Assembly (NCBI GenBank): GCA_030765065.1
Contig: CM060990.1
Location: forward strand, 211,521,290 to 211,585,289
Source of the DNA: Deroplatys truncata
Lineage: Eukaryota > Arthropoda > Insecta > Mantodea > Mantidae
Direction of reading: 5' to 3'
DNA: 64,000 nt
Position 1 is the first letter of the stretch. Every line of letters begins with the position of its first letter. A model generated the notes under the pieces. It was not told the origin of the DNA. It saw nothing but the letters and a program-made list of their open reading frames with translations, and made no database searches. This document shows positions 11,963 through 23,613 of the stretch, piece after piece. Both the position numbers and the translations under genes were made by a program.

Positions 11963-12187
11963 AACAATAATGTAGCTATTTCTATATCCATTCTCAGACT
12001 AATACAGGACAAACTAAACCATACAGAATGAACGGAAGTGTCCCTTCTTAATGTTTTTAACACTTTACCCTATAATGCTGACGAATTCCTTAAAGTAGGT
12101 TAAAACTTCAATATGCAAAGCAGGAGAAACAGGAGGCTTCAGTTTCTGAATCCCCGACATTCTAGTTCACTTTACACGTTCACTGCA

Positions 12188-12425
12188 TACGGCACCACAG
12201 GCGGTAAGCATTAATGATAGATGAAATGGTTATTGGGAAAGAAAATTTGGAAAGTAAACGTTCCAAGCATAAGTTTAAGGTACCTCCCCGGCATTTGCAG
12301 TTATAATGACCAAGGAAAATCTGGAAAAGACGTTAGCCAGGGAGGACTGTCCTGGATGAATTTGAACCGCGGATCCTGCTTACGATTCCGTGATTTAACC
12401 AGTTCGGCCACCCGTGTCGGTAATC
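12188..12425 (-). mobile_element. tRNA-derived SINE, family B (copy B2)
   Basis: On the minus strand the head has A-box-like GGTGGCCGAACTGGTTAA and B-box-like GCGGTTCAAATTCAT. Its body follows the same block order as 3903-4136: 'CCTCCCTGGC', 'CAGATTTTCC', 'GCAAATGCCGGGGAGGTACC', 'GGAACGTTTACTTTCC', 'CATTAATGCTTACCGCC'. Divergence from copy B1 is visible throughout, so both are old. Confidence 0.75.
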
Positions 12426-12689
12426 ACTCTCTACACTTGTAACAGTAAGAGATAATATGCAATCTTACAGTACTTATCATCGCTGAAACGAATCAACCAG
12501 AAGATACGATAACATATTTGTTTTGTGCAGTTGAGCTTCACAAATAAACCTCGAAGCTTTATAGTTGAAATAGCGGGGTTATTTTCCATTAGTGGACATG
12601 TGTTCTCTGACACGCATTTAAGGAATGAGTGCAAACTAAAAGTCAGATCGCCAGATTTTTAACCTTATAAAATAACAACAGTGCATTTT

Positions 12690-13105
12690 CTCTCGCAATT
12701 GATTAAGAAACGTGCTGTCATCTGCCAAGAGTGCCAACATGCTAAATGTATCCATTTACCTGCAGTACACATTTGCGGAAGATCCATAACGTATCACTTG
12801 ACCTGCACAGCAACATGCTTCCAAACACGTGGGACCCCACCACACTTCAGTACTGATGTGTGGGCGCTTGTAACTATCGAGTTTGGGAAATATTGAATAG
12901 GAAGAGAGGGATATGACGTTTGGCCAACTCGATCACACTATTTAAGGTCCCTGGAATTGCTTAGAGGACCTATTAAGAGCGTTGTGTGCGCCTCACCAGC
13001 TGACAACAAAGCTACACTGAAAGCTCAGATAAATGCTGTATCAACGTACTCAAAAGCACTCTGCCCTGCCCAGAAGACTTGGACGTAGGTGTTAAACACA
13101 ATGAC
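12690..13105 (+). pseudogene. Relic of an IS630/Tc1/mariner-type transposase, C-terminal half
   Basis: In one frame the plus strand reads GTPPHFSTDV, then KY-stop-IGREGYDVWPTRSHY, then GPIKSVVCASPADNKATLKA. These match the layout of the second-to-third catalytic Asp region of mariner-like transposases (normally DGAPPHF..., WIGR...WPPRSPDL..., then a K-VY-P-L-I tail). The frame is kept for roughly 90 codons with one TGA where Trp is expected. The catalytic DG has become RG and the SPD has become SHY, so it cannot be active. No inverted termini were found. Confidence 0.6.
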
Positions 13106-13109
13106 GCAT

Positions 13110-14213
13110 AGGGCATGATTTTCGAACAAATTTTATAATGAAATATCAGAATATGCTTAGTGAATATACTTTCATTTCTAAACTAAAAGGAACAACAGAA
13201 GATCTGGCTTTTAGGATGCATAGCTCCTTAAGGATAAGTCAGGGAATATATTATTCCCCTTAAGATGTTACTCTCCTTATGCAATTTATTCATTCTCAAC
13301 ATTTTTCCATAAGGAACTGTTACATTCCGTGCTTGAAAGCAGTTTAGCTAATATTTTAATGTAAATTTGCAAAACATCCTTGCGCGAGAGATTATGGAGT
13401 GTGCTGAGTTACTGGTGTTGCCTAAATAAATAGGTGCTTTGAAGACTCAGATTTCATGCCTAAACCACTGATATGCAGCAACTTTTTCTGTTTTTACTGT
13501 GCAGTTGGACGCTCTACAATACCGGCCCGTAGCTTTCAGTTTCAGTATAAACTGTATCACTGCATAGTTAAATGCAGAGAAGTTACCTATACATCAGGGA
13601 TTTGACTCTAAATCAGGTTGTCTTTAAGTAACACAAATGATGTGTATATATCTAAAGCATATTTATAGTTGTGTTTCGCCTGCATGATATTGTGTTTTAT
13701 GACCGTAATTTGTTTGTTAGTCTATTTCTGTTACTGTTCAGAGAGATCGTGCGGTTTGCTGTGTACCGATAAAATTGCACAAAGTGCAACCTCCGTATAA
13801 TGTGTCGTTCAGCATTAAGTGTTGCTAAAGTAAATCGTGACTTCAATGTCTATTAGGAGACATTTGATCTCACCCTGCTTCGAAATAATGCGTTTATTTC
13901 AGTTAAGACACATGGACAAAAAAAGAGTAAAACCAAAATAAAAATAAACGAAACTATCTTTATGTCTTTCGGGGGTGTGAGAATCTCATTCTCCTTCTTT
14001 CTTTCTTTCATTATCTCCTCCTTTCTTTTTGCTTTCTTCTTCAGCTATATCCTGTACCACTGGGCGACATATGTCAGCCCTTTACATTCTCCAGCCATTC
14101 TCATGTACATTAAAATGCCTGGTGGACCTACTTGTTTAAATAACTTGCTCTTATAAACCAACCTAATGTTTGTGAAGTATGGTTGGTATAGACAACATTA
14201 TACGTAATGTAAC
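13110..14213. other. Unassigned AT-rich stretch
   Basis: No supported feature between the transposase relic and the SINE at 14225. Confidence 0.55.
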
Positions 14214-14224
14214 TAGACGTTTAC

Positions 14225-14791
14225 AAGGATAGGATAGAACTAGAAGCGGAGGGGGACTTAGCACCTCGACCTACGCAGACATTTTGCACCTAGGCCTCTC
14301 ACGGGGCACCCCCGGGAGGGAGGGATGAGGTGAGAGGAGAACAGAGGGCGGTCGGACCAGGAGGCACGACAGGCAGAGGGCAGGGTCCCTATCATTTACA
14401 GATTTGAATTCCCCGGGTGGTGGCTGGTGCAGCCGGCTCCCCACCCCCCTGTGGGCTTACACATACCCTGGGGGTCGGGACTCGGAGACCGCTTGCAGTC
14501 CGGGGGAGGAAGATTTACTCAGAGCATCCTTTTCCCCTGTCATGCGCACGCCAACACTTGCAACCGTGAAAGAAACCAAGCAGATGAAAGGTGAAGTGAA
14601 ATGAGAATGGAGATGGAATGTGAAACGGAGGGACAGGAATTTCGATTGATGTAAGGATCCATCCCAGCACTCGCCTGGCGACGCGGGGAAAACCCGAAAA
14701 ACACTGATCAGGGAGGTCAGCCACGGGAATCGAACCCAAGACCTCCCGAATGCGAGCCACAGATGTTACCGTCTGAGCCATCCCGCTCGGT
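14225..14791 (-). mobile_element. tRNA-derived SINE, family A, full length (copy A3)
   Basis: On the minus strand the head begins ACCGAGCGGGATGGCTCAG and has a B box GGGTTCGATTCCC. The body matches copy A1 (2001-2579) block by block: 'GTTGCAAGTGTTGGCG', 'CAGGGGAAAAGGATGCTCTG', 'GGTCTCCGAGTCCCG', 'CCTCCGCTTCTAGTT'. Imperfect 11-bp direct repeats flank it: TAGACGTTTAC at 14214-14224 and TAGATGTGTAC at 14792-14802. Length is 567 bp. ORFs here are by-products of its GC content. Confidence 0.85.
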
Positions 14792-14802
14792 TAGATGTGT
14801 AC

Positions 14803-17515
14803 TAAATCAGAAACTGTAGGTTCACTTATTCGGAGCTTCTAGCAGTTTATTATACTCTTGTAATACCATGGACTGTGCATTTCAGTGTAGAGAATGGCTT
14901 ACAGCTTGGATTACATTTATTCGTCTACTATAGTATATAAACTCAACCACATTTTCCGTATGTTATCCTTTTTAATGCTTTCAAATAGACACTCCTAATT
15001 AAATAAATAGTTTTCACATTGACGACCCTTGGCCATCTAAAACAGTGGTTTAATATGCAACTTCTAATAGTACTAGTCCTATTAGTCCTAAAGCACGAGT
15101 TTAAACTTGTACCTATAATTAGCTTCGTCAATAATCAAGAGCAATATTTACGATGTTGAGGTCTTCAGTTTCAGTTTCTTTGGAAAGTATATAAATGTCG
15201 TCAAATATTTCCTGGTGTAGTTATTTGTAGCTATTATCTTTGGATGATGTCTATACTAACATAAACAGCGGAATGAAAACCATTTTAAAAAAGTAAGCAT
15301 GATTGTAATTAAATTTCCTACCATTAAATTGCAACAAAATAATAAACGTTCAATCGTTTTGTTGATCTCGAAACGCTTAATTCTTTACTTGACATTAAAT
15401 ACATTACCGGTTTCCATCATTACATGAAACATTATAATAACTTAATTATTCTAAAGTATTGTATGTTATAACAGAATTGTCTGAATCCAACTTTTAGAAA
15501 CTTATAATGGATCAAACTCGTAATATATGCATGCAGCACATTTCATAACAAAAATCCACTTTTTGTCTTATTGCGGACGTACTTGTCTACTGATTTTTCG
15601 CCTGGTATATTCATTTTTGCTTCAGTCCGTTCTCCAATACGGTATGATAGGATGTGGAAGTTCTTTTATTACTATCACTATACGTTTTATTTTAATACAA
15701 AGAAGATAAATTAAAATATATCTGTAAAAACTATTGATTATGCAGCTAATCTTCTGTTCGCTGAATTCAACGTACTCAAAATTCACCATAATGTATTGCA
15801 ATATTTTACTAAATTATATACACAAAAATTATAAATAATTCCGGTTACATCGCCAATTATTAAACTAAAGGGTCTGATTACCTTATTGTGTTGCCTAAAC
15901 CAGATTTGTTTTTCTTAAATTGACTATTACATTAGAGGATGTGAGCAGTACATCACATATAAACCTTATGTAAAGTGAGTTATTGGTAGAACAAATTTCG
16001 CAAAATTGGTTTACAGACCAAAAAAGCCAATGGTGTATCACGTTTTACAATGTTGATTAAAATACAATTTTTCAAATGTGATACTTTATAATAAACTTCT
16101 TAGAGACAGTGTATATTCTGGGCAGGTATAAATATAACTTAATTATTGATACTCCTTGTTTCCAGTGTGCAAATATTAGAAATAACTGTAGGATTTAAAA
16201 TACAAGAAAATTTTTAGCTGGAACTGAAACCATGTAAGAATAGCTGAAAAAAATTAAAAACGCAAGGGCTGCTTATAATATTCTTCCGTATTTGAAGAAA
16301 AACATACAACCAAATATCAACTTAAATTCAGATGCATAATGCACAGGGATGCAAGATAGGATAAAACCTAGTGATATCATCTAGTGTGTTTAAAAGGTAT
16401 CAAATTTGAAAAGTTTTATTTTAATCAACATTTCTAGCACTCAAAGGTGCTTTAATGTAAGTGCCTCATTTGTTTTTGGTCTTCTGCGCAAACAAAGTGG
16501 TTATCACAGCACAAAGTTTTGCTAATATCTTGTAAATATGGAGCACCGATAATGGTTTTGATTTCATTTCAATACCCAGAATATAGCCTTCAATTAAGTT
16601 TTTTAAAGCCATCACAATCTGAAAGGTTATTTTCATTAAAATCCCTGAAAGTTAAAGGAAGTTGTCTTAATAGAGGTGCTCTACTATTTTTCAAATAATC
16701 CTTAAATTTTACGCCATCCTAAACATTAACAGCTACAAAAATGACTTCTGTTGCCTTGGTGTAATGGGCATGATTCACCACTCTCATTTACAAAACACGC
16801 GCTCGATACTAGCATATATCTTTTTTCCCCTCAACTATCCTGTTGGATATACAAATACCACTGATCCTTTGTTTTTATAATTAACAATACCTAGCAACAA
16901 CTCAGATCTAACGAGGTGAATGACTCATTATGACTGCTCGAAATAAATAAACTGAGCCGTGATGGAAACCCTGAAAAAACGACAAAGTTACTGATTCATT
17001 GCAAACAAGATTCCATTTTGACCTCCAGTTTGCAAAGCAGGCACTCTATGCTACACCAGGGTGGAGGGTGTGATTTTTAAGTTAATATTATCAAACTATA
17101 AAACCTATTAGGTATATCTGTTTTAAATTTTATAACATCTGTGGTGCTTGTAAATCACCACATATTCAGTATTCAATCCTCCGTCATGTATGAACGTGAA
17201 TCTGAAGCACACTATTTTCAAATGCCTATCAACGGGAACGTGTAAGAACTATTCCATTGTTTCAGTCATTCCATCTTCATTTGTCCGTCGTTAATAAAAG
17301 CAACTAAAGGAACTTAAACTCCACACTAAATACTGCGATACTCATGTTTGTTGTAGGTAACGTTCTTTTTTATCGTTCATAAATGTAAACGAATATCTAG
17401 AAACAAAAGCAAAACATTTAAACTACTTCTACGAACTTTACGCCTTGCAATGAAATTTTTTGCCAAGTTAGTGAAAGAATAAAACTTAATATCATGTGAA
17501 TAGAGCGTAAATTAT
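14803..17515. other. Unassigned AT-rich stretch with one weak tRNA-like head
   Basis: Nothing coding is supported. At 16751-16830 a sequence with A-box-like TTGGTGTAATGGGCA, a poor B box (CGCTCGATACT) and a following T6 run resembles a decayed tRNA-derived head. Confidence 0.45.
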
Positions 17516-17519
17516 TCAA

Positions 17520-17605
17520 TGAGGAATAGCCGAAACGGTTGCTGTATTATCCGTAGAATCCGAAAGTACCAGCTGTCGGTGGTTCCGTCCTCGCCTCACG
17601 CGTGC
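17520..17605 (+). other. Weak tRNA-like sequence
   Basis: A-box-like ATAGCCGAAACGGTTG and B-box-like GGTGGTTCCGTCCTCG lie about 50 bp apart, with two departures from the B-box consensus. It is most likely a decayed SINE head; it is not a convincing tRNA gene. Confidence 0.3.
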
Positions 17606-17609
17606 TTAT

Positions 17610-18440
17610 TTTCTGAAATGGAAAATTAACAAGCGTCTTTAATTTATCTAGACTCCTTTATCAGGAATGGAGAATCAGGATAAAGACACACTTCTAGAAA
17701 TTGAGTTAATGGGGACATGGCAACACTTTATAGTGCTTGGAAATAAACAAAATAGCAACGCTACTAGGTGTAAACAGTTGCTTCACGTTCAAGTAAATTT
17801 ACAACTGCCTTCTGTTAGTTACTTTATTCGTTGACATTAAACAATGCATTTTCGTGACCATTAATACCGTCCTATTACTATTAAACGCTTTCCCAGGATA
17901 TGTAATGTATTAATTCATTTGCTTTCGATTCTCACATAGACTGATTTGTGTCGTAATACTGCATAATTTACTATATAGGAATGTAATCATGAAGAAGATA
18001 CTGGTATAATGCTTCCTTACATCCACTGTAAGCTAATGTAAACATCAACAATGCACGAATAAAGTAAATTATTTAACATGGTAGAGGTCTTCTAGATTTA
18101 TATAGGCATGCCTTTGAATGTGGGTATTTCAAGTAAAATGGAAAATTAATTTGGGAAGGAATGGTTGACAGTTGAGGAAGGCGTATTCCCTGTTTTTTTT
18201 TGTTGCGGAAATTGCAATTAATGTTTTATAAAGCATTCAGTTATAAAATTCCAGGCATATTGCAGCTTTTGTAAGAAATCGGGCAAAATTACAAGGCTAT
18301 GAAAAATAAATGTGCCATGTAATTTACCGCTCTCAAGGAGCAGTTTTATCAGAAAGAGGTTTCATTAATTTGTATAATTTTATATTAATTGAGAGGTTGT
18401 ATAAATAATGATGCTCCGTATAGAAAAACTTTACATTACA
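17610..18440. other. Unassigned AT-rich stretch
   Basis: I see nothing supportable here. Confidence 0.5.
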
Positions 18441-18517
18441 TGAGACTCGAACCACGTTTCGCCACCTTTGTCGATTAACAGTAACATGCTTTAACGAGTT
18501 CAGCTATTCTAAGCACA
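18441..18517 (-). other. tRNA-like head (SINE remnant or tRNA pseudogene)
   Basis: On the minus strand A-box-like TAGCTGAACTCGTTAAAGC and a good B box (GTGGTTCGAGTCTCA) are spaced as in a tRNA-derived promoter. The stems do not pair well by eye, so a functional tRNA is unlikely. Confidence 0.5.
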
Positions 18518-18519
18518 GG

Positions 18520-19497
18520 AGTAAGGTGTTGGTGATTAAGTATACTTTGTAAACTAAGCATAAAACACTGGAATCATTTTTACTTCTGGTCCACAACTTC
18601 ATCGATACGCAATAACCACATACTTTCTACAGGTGTACTAAAGTTGAATTTGCAGTATTTGACCGTTAGTTTACAGTGATTGCTGAAGTATTGCTTTTCA
18701 AAACTGCGAGGTGAGCTGATGGCTGCCGCCTTGTACAGCAAAGGAAACACATGACAAATTTCATTCTAATACCATCTATGCAAGAACACCTGAGAGTTAG
18801 GTGACCCTTTGAGCAGGTCGCATTTGGGTTGACCATTTACTTTTGTGAAAGATACTAATCAAAACATTTCTGTTTCAGATCAATGCTAAGCTATTGCTTT
18901 TATATGTTTCTATACTTCTTTGTGTATGAGCAAAAATTAGTAATTAATTCCGGTTAGGTGCATAAGTGAATAAATATGTTACAAGACTTATAGCTGTAAA
19001 ACAATCATTTTTTTGTCAATAGGGCGGTTACTTCCATAAAAGGGCTACAGTCTGAGGTCGGCATAGATTCAGAAAACTAGAGGCACCTGATTCACATGGT
19101 ATAAATTCCCCACGATTCTATTCCTAAGAATAATTTATTTTAATTTTAAGAAATGGGGACATAGTCCACCATTTTGCAGTTCCTTCGCAAAACAAGACAA
19201 AACATTAGCCTTGGACCATTGGTTGGGGAGAAGTTCTTGGATTTCAAAATCAAAAGAAATACATGTTTGAAACTCTTAGTTCAAGTTTTATGGAAATACT
19301 TGTTATGTTTTCTTAAATGTTAAAAGCTACCACTAAGCTTTGATAGCTTGCAGTGACAACATTTCTTCTTCTTCTTATTGCTGTTACCAGCAGCAGCAAT
19401 ATAATTACTATAGCCATTAATGCTATTTGTTGCTGTTGCTTTTGCAGTTCATTTTAATATACTCAGTATTACCGGATCGCCGCCCTCTTTGTTCGAA
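18520..19497. other. Unassigned AT-rich stretch
   Basis: No supported feature. Confidence 0.5.
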
Positions 19498-19565
<68 letters not shown>

Positions 19566-19579
19566 ATAATAATAATAAT
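19498..19579. repeat. (TAC)n then (TAA)n microsatellite
   Basis: About 22 TAC units pass into about five TAA units. The sequence just after it (CCTGTGGCGCTACAGCCCAG) could be the reversed 3' end of a LINE or SINE whose tail seeded the microsatellite. The poly-Thr ORF across it is an artefact. Confidence 0.95.
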
Positions 19580-19699
19580 CCTGTGGCGCTACAGCCCAGT
19601 AATCAAAAGCAGGTCTCACAGTTTCATCTGGAATTTTAATCGCCACAGTATCTATCCGCTTAATACAGATTTATGTGTGCAATATAAACGGTGTAAAGA

Positions 19700-21820
19700 T
19701 TGTTCCCAAGATTTGATTTGATTTGTCTACGGGTATGTAGCTTCCTGCGCTGCCATAAGCCTAGTCACAGCGGGCCATTTGAGCGGTCAACCGTACAAGT
19801 GGTGACCATGCCCAATGCTGCTTAAATTGTTCGGCTGCTTGCTTGGCTAATCAAGTTAAGCAGTCCAGCTGGCAGGAAAACAGCATAGGAATGAAGTAAT
19901 TGTATTGGGTTACAACGTCAAAAAAGTGGGCGGGGCACTGCTGTCCGGTCACCCGTTCAGTAATAGCCAAGCTGTTTAACGTGAGGATGTAGAATGGATC
20001 GGTGTGGCAGCCCATTAGGCCAGAAGTCCAAACGCGCCCTTGGGCAGACGCTTGCTCTTCCTCCTTCTTAGCGCCCTGTGGTCGTAATGACCCAGAATAT
20101 GCACCAGCTAGTTGGTATATGTGGCCAATTTCGCGTACAGGGTATGGGTTCTCTCCGTAGGGAGACCGGAATAGATATAGAGGATATGAGACGGGAATCT
20201 TCCCTCTATCATATATCATCCTTGGCGCCCTGTTCTGCACGGTCTGCAGCCTGCGGATGGTGGTCGCTACCGCCGATCCCCAGACCTCACAGCCATGCAG
20301 GATAATCGCCCGATTCAGGCGTAGCTTGAGGTAGGTGGGCATGTTGAACCGGAGAACAGTGTACAACTGCCGACGAGTGGCATGGCCGAGTCCAGCATTT
20401 ATCCTGAGATGCGGAATGAATGTAAGCCCGCGGTCGAGGTGGACTCCGAGGTATTTGGCCGAGGTAACCCAGGGGATTCTGCTCCGTCGCAACCTTAGAG
20501 GCCGTTCCGGCTACCAGCGACGAACCTTCGCAAGGAGATAGGCTGATGGTCATCCTCCACTTTTCACTCCACCTGGCAATGGCCCGGGTTTGCCGCTGTA
20601 GTGGAGGTAAACAGCAGTGGGCATTCTTGTTCTATGTCATTGTGAGAAGTCCACTCTCAACCTGAATTTGCGGTCCCGAAGTAATCTGCTTATCAATGCG
20701 AAATAGGGGGAAGGATGTCTGCCTCTTTGGGTTTGTACAAAAGACCTTGGTACCACGTAGTGACGAAGGCGTTCTTTACGTCCAGCAGCACCGTGATAGT
20801 CTTGAAGTTCTCCTGGAGACCCAGGTCAGCCTTCTCGGCCAATCGCAGGAGCTGTAAGATCGTGGAGCGTCCATGGCAAAAAACCGACCTGATGGTGCGG
20901 GAGGAGGTATCTTCTCAAACAGAGGAATGAGGCGGGCCAGGAAAAACCGTTCAAAACCTTTGAATCGGTCGGGAGTAATTGATGGAGCGGTAACTGCAAG
21001 GGAAGACCGGATTCTTGCCTATTTAAAATGCACACTCTTCTCGCCACCTTCCAAAATGTTTGAAAGTGACGGAGATGTAAGCACGCACAGTAGATGCGCG
21101 TCAAGTGGATGATGGCGCTTCGGGGAACGTGCTGGAGCATGGGCGCTGTGCCGCCTTCATGTCCAGGAGATTTGCTTGGGATCAGTCTTTGAATCGGAAG
21201 CCACCTTTTTTCGGGTTGATTATAGTAAGATGGATCTCCTCGAGGTGCGGTTGTGGTTCCTCAAGAGGTAGTCCAAAGTCGCCTCCACAAAGTGATTAAA
21301 GTCTTCGTTCTGGGAGTCCTCCCAAAGTTCGAATTGACATTCCAAATGATCTGCAAACACCGTGGCTTTCTCGTGGGGATCGAACTCGAGTATCCTCGAG
21401 TGCCGCGTAAAGGATGCTGGTATGGTGTTTTATACTTCCTCAAGGATTTAATAATCCGCCAGGGTATCCTCTCCTGTGGGTTTACATTTTTCATTGTGTT
21501 TTCCCAGGTTACCTTTCTGTGCGTGCGGAGCAGTCCACTTGCCAGAGTTTTGAACCGCTGGTATACTGCCACATCCTGAATGTGGCCTGGACATACCAAC
21601 CCAACTGCTGGCCCCATGCCACTTCCGCACGAAAGGCGAATGATAATTCAATCTATACGGGGAGGTGATGTAGCCAGTTCAGGTATTCCCCAGCCAAAAA
21701 TTTGGCTTGCGGCTAGGACCGCTCTCTATCACAGCTCCTCAACTTCCTCACAATGCTGAGTGGACACCAATCCTATTGCGGGACTTAAGGGTAACGATCG
21801 GTGAAAATAAATTTCAAATG
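19700..21820 (-). pseudogene. Jockey-like non-LTR retrotransposon relic (RT and C-terminus)
   Basis: The minus strand encodes the later part of a Jockey-type ORF2, broken by many frameshifts. From high to low coordinates: a linker before the RT (ADHLECQFELW, about 21330), then RT blocks (LIPLFEKIPPP about 20910; LGLQENFKTITVLLDVKNAF about 20800, the palm motif with the first catalytic Asp), then the post-RT part from about 20490 (AKYLGVHLDRGLTF, RAIILHGCEVWGSA, LQTVQNRAPRM). This last segment is open to 19851. Endonuclease was not recognised, so the copy is 5' truncated or too decayed there. The exact 3' end is unclear; no long poly-A is visible. Confidence 0.7.
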
Positions 21821-21829
21821 GCCAAAAAT

Positions 21830-22690
21830 TACAATTTAGTCTTTTCCATTTATTATTATGTATGTCCAATTCCCTTGGAACGTTTTCTTGTATATATTTT
21901 TGCTATTGGAGTGAAAATGAAAGAGTTACATGACAATTTAAAGAATCGTGAATGGAGAGCATGGTAGAATATTTGAGACTCTTTTCTGACAACTCTCACA
22001 TTCTCAAAATTTCTAGAAGACTGTTTGCAAAATTATTTATACATATATGTTAATAAGCTTCTTAATTATGTATTTTGAATAAAAATGCACACTGTTTTAT
22101 AAGAAATATATACGAAGAATAGGTAATTTATATGATATATTTTAGGACTGCGTTTTTTCTCTGTTATAATATTTCGAACATCATTCAGCATTTAAGTTCT
22201 CTTCACGATGCAATTTTTAAGTTATCAGAGTGAAACTTCGGAAACAGTTTTCCCAATAAATATTACCTAAAACTTGCTATACAATTATTAATATAAGGTA
22301 AATGTGTTATGCCAACAAGCTTATCTGTGTTTGATGAGTATATATTTTTTGCAAAATCCGAAACTCACAATTTATTCAACAAAATTATTTTTTAAAACTA
22401 ATTCATTTAAAAGTATTTTTCTTATTAAACATATTTTCTAGCTCAATAACGAATATAAATGTGAAATGACGTATAAAAAGTGTTAAAGTGCATCCTAAAA
22501 ATATAATATAAAATAGCTTAAATTTGTGATTTAAAATGCATAATCCAGGAACGACTTAACATATATAAACAAAGGTTTTACAACCGCACTTGTTTATGAA
22601 CACATAAAATGTGGTAAAAAATTCCAAATACTCAGTAGAATACTTTGGGTTTTGAAAAATTCACAGTTCGGCCCCTTAAAATCCGCATCC
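21830..22690. other. Unassigned AT-rich stretch
   Basis: Very AT-rich, no supported feature. Confidence 0.5.
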
Positions 22691-22696
22691 TTACGA

Positions 22697-22765
22697 AAGG
22701 GAACGAACCCTGGCGCATTCCGGGGCCGGAAACCATGTTTTAACCGACTATGCTACTACGCAGGA
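22697..22765 (-). other. tRNA-like head (SINE remnant or tRNA pseudogene)
   Basis: On the minus strand a near-consensus A box (TAGCATAGTCGGTTAAAAC) is followed about 30 bp later by a B box (AGGGTTCGTTCCC). Outside the boxes it does not fold well as a cloverleaf by eye. Confidence 0.5.
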
Positions 22766-23055
22766 CTCTGTTCGAATAGACAACTCAAATGACATCAGGG
22801 ATAGTAACACATTTTGCTGTTTAATCATTACATGGATGCTTCCCTCTGCTTCAGTTATTTTATTTAAAAGCGTTCTGAACTGTAATACTGTCACCGCGTA
22901 TGAGGTAAATGTATTTGTTGTAAGTATTAACATTTAGCTTTGATTGCCACATCGATCTAATCGACATATTCTTTGTGTATTATTAATTGTACGTTTTGTA
23001 CAGTATTATGTCTATATTGTGAATACTTATGTAATGTGTAATAATAAGTCCATGT

Positions 23056-23079
23056 TAATAATAATAATAATAATAATAG
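23056..23079. repeat. (TAA)n microsatellite
   Basis: About eight TAA units in AT-rich DNA. Confidence 0.9.
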
Positions 23080-23613
23080 TTTGACCCACATATCCTCAGC
23101 AGCACTTTGCGCACTTTTTTTTTAGATCTTCCATTCAGCATGCACTCGAGAAATATAATCCACTATGAGCGAGGAAAACAATATTCCTTAATAAACTAAA
23201 TCGCGAAAACATGAATCCATTAGAAGATTATAAGTACATTAAGGCGGAATACTTAGTATTAATTATAAGCCTTTCATTTCCAGGGCAACGAAATGGTATG
23301 GAGAACTTTTTTGTTATTTTATTTTACTGTTGTATACCCCATACCCTATGTCAGTGTTAAGGCTAGTATTTTCTAAACTTAGTTGACTGTCATTTTGGGT
23401 CTCCTGTAAGGTCTTTTTTTCAATTTTACACATCAGATTTTTTTTAACTAAATGCAGCCTCATTTCATAAACTGTTTTCCCCATATCAAAGCTACAAATC
23501 ACATGTTTAGCACTACTCTTTTTTGTAATGCATGTTAAATAACGAGATATTACAGCATTGTTTTTAAATTAAAGGATAAATGTGACGGGAGTCTTTCGTG
23601 GTCTACTTTTTTT

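Noticed and set aside
18441-22765. Functional tRNA genes
   Set aside because: A and B boxes are present but acceptor and anticodon stems do not pair convincingly; they fit SINE heads or pseudogenes better.
23590-23606. Target-site duplication of LINE copy 1
   Set aside because: I compared the flank before the T run (TTCGTGGTCTAC) with the flank after 28259 (GGCACTAGTGG) and found no convincing match; the same holds for copy 2.
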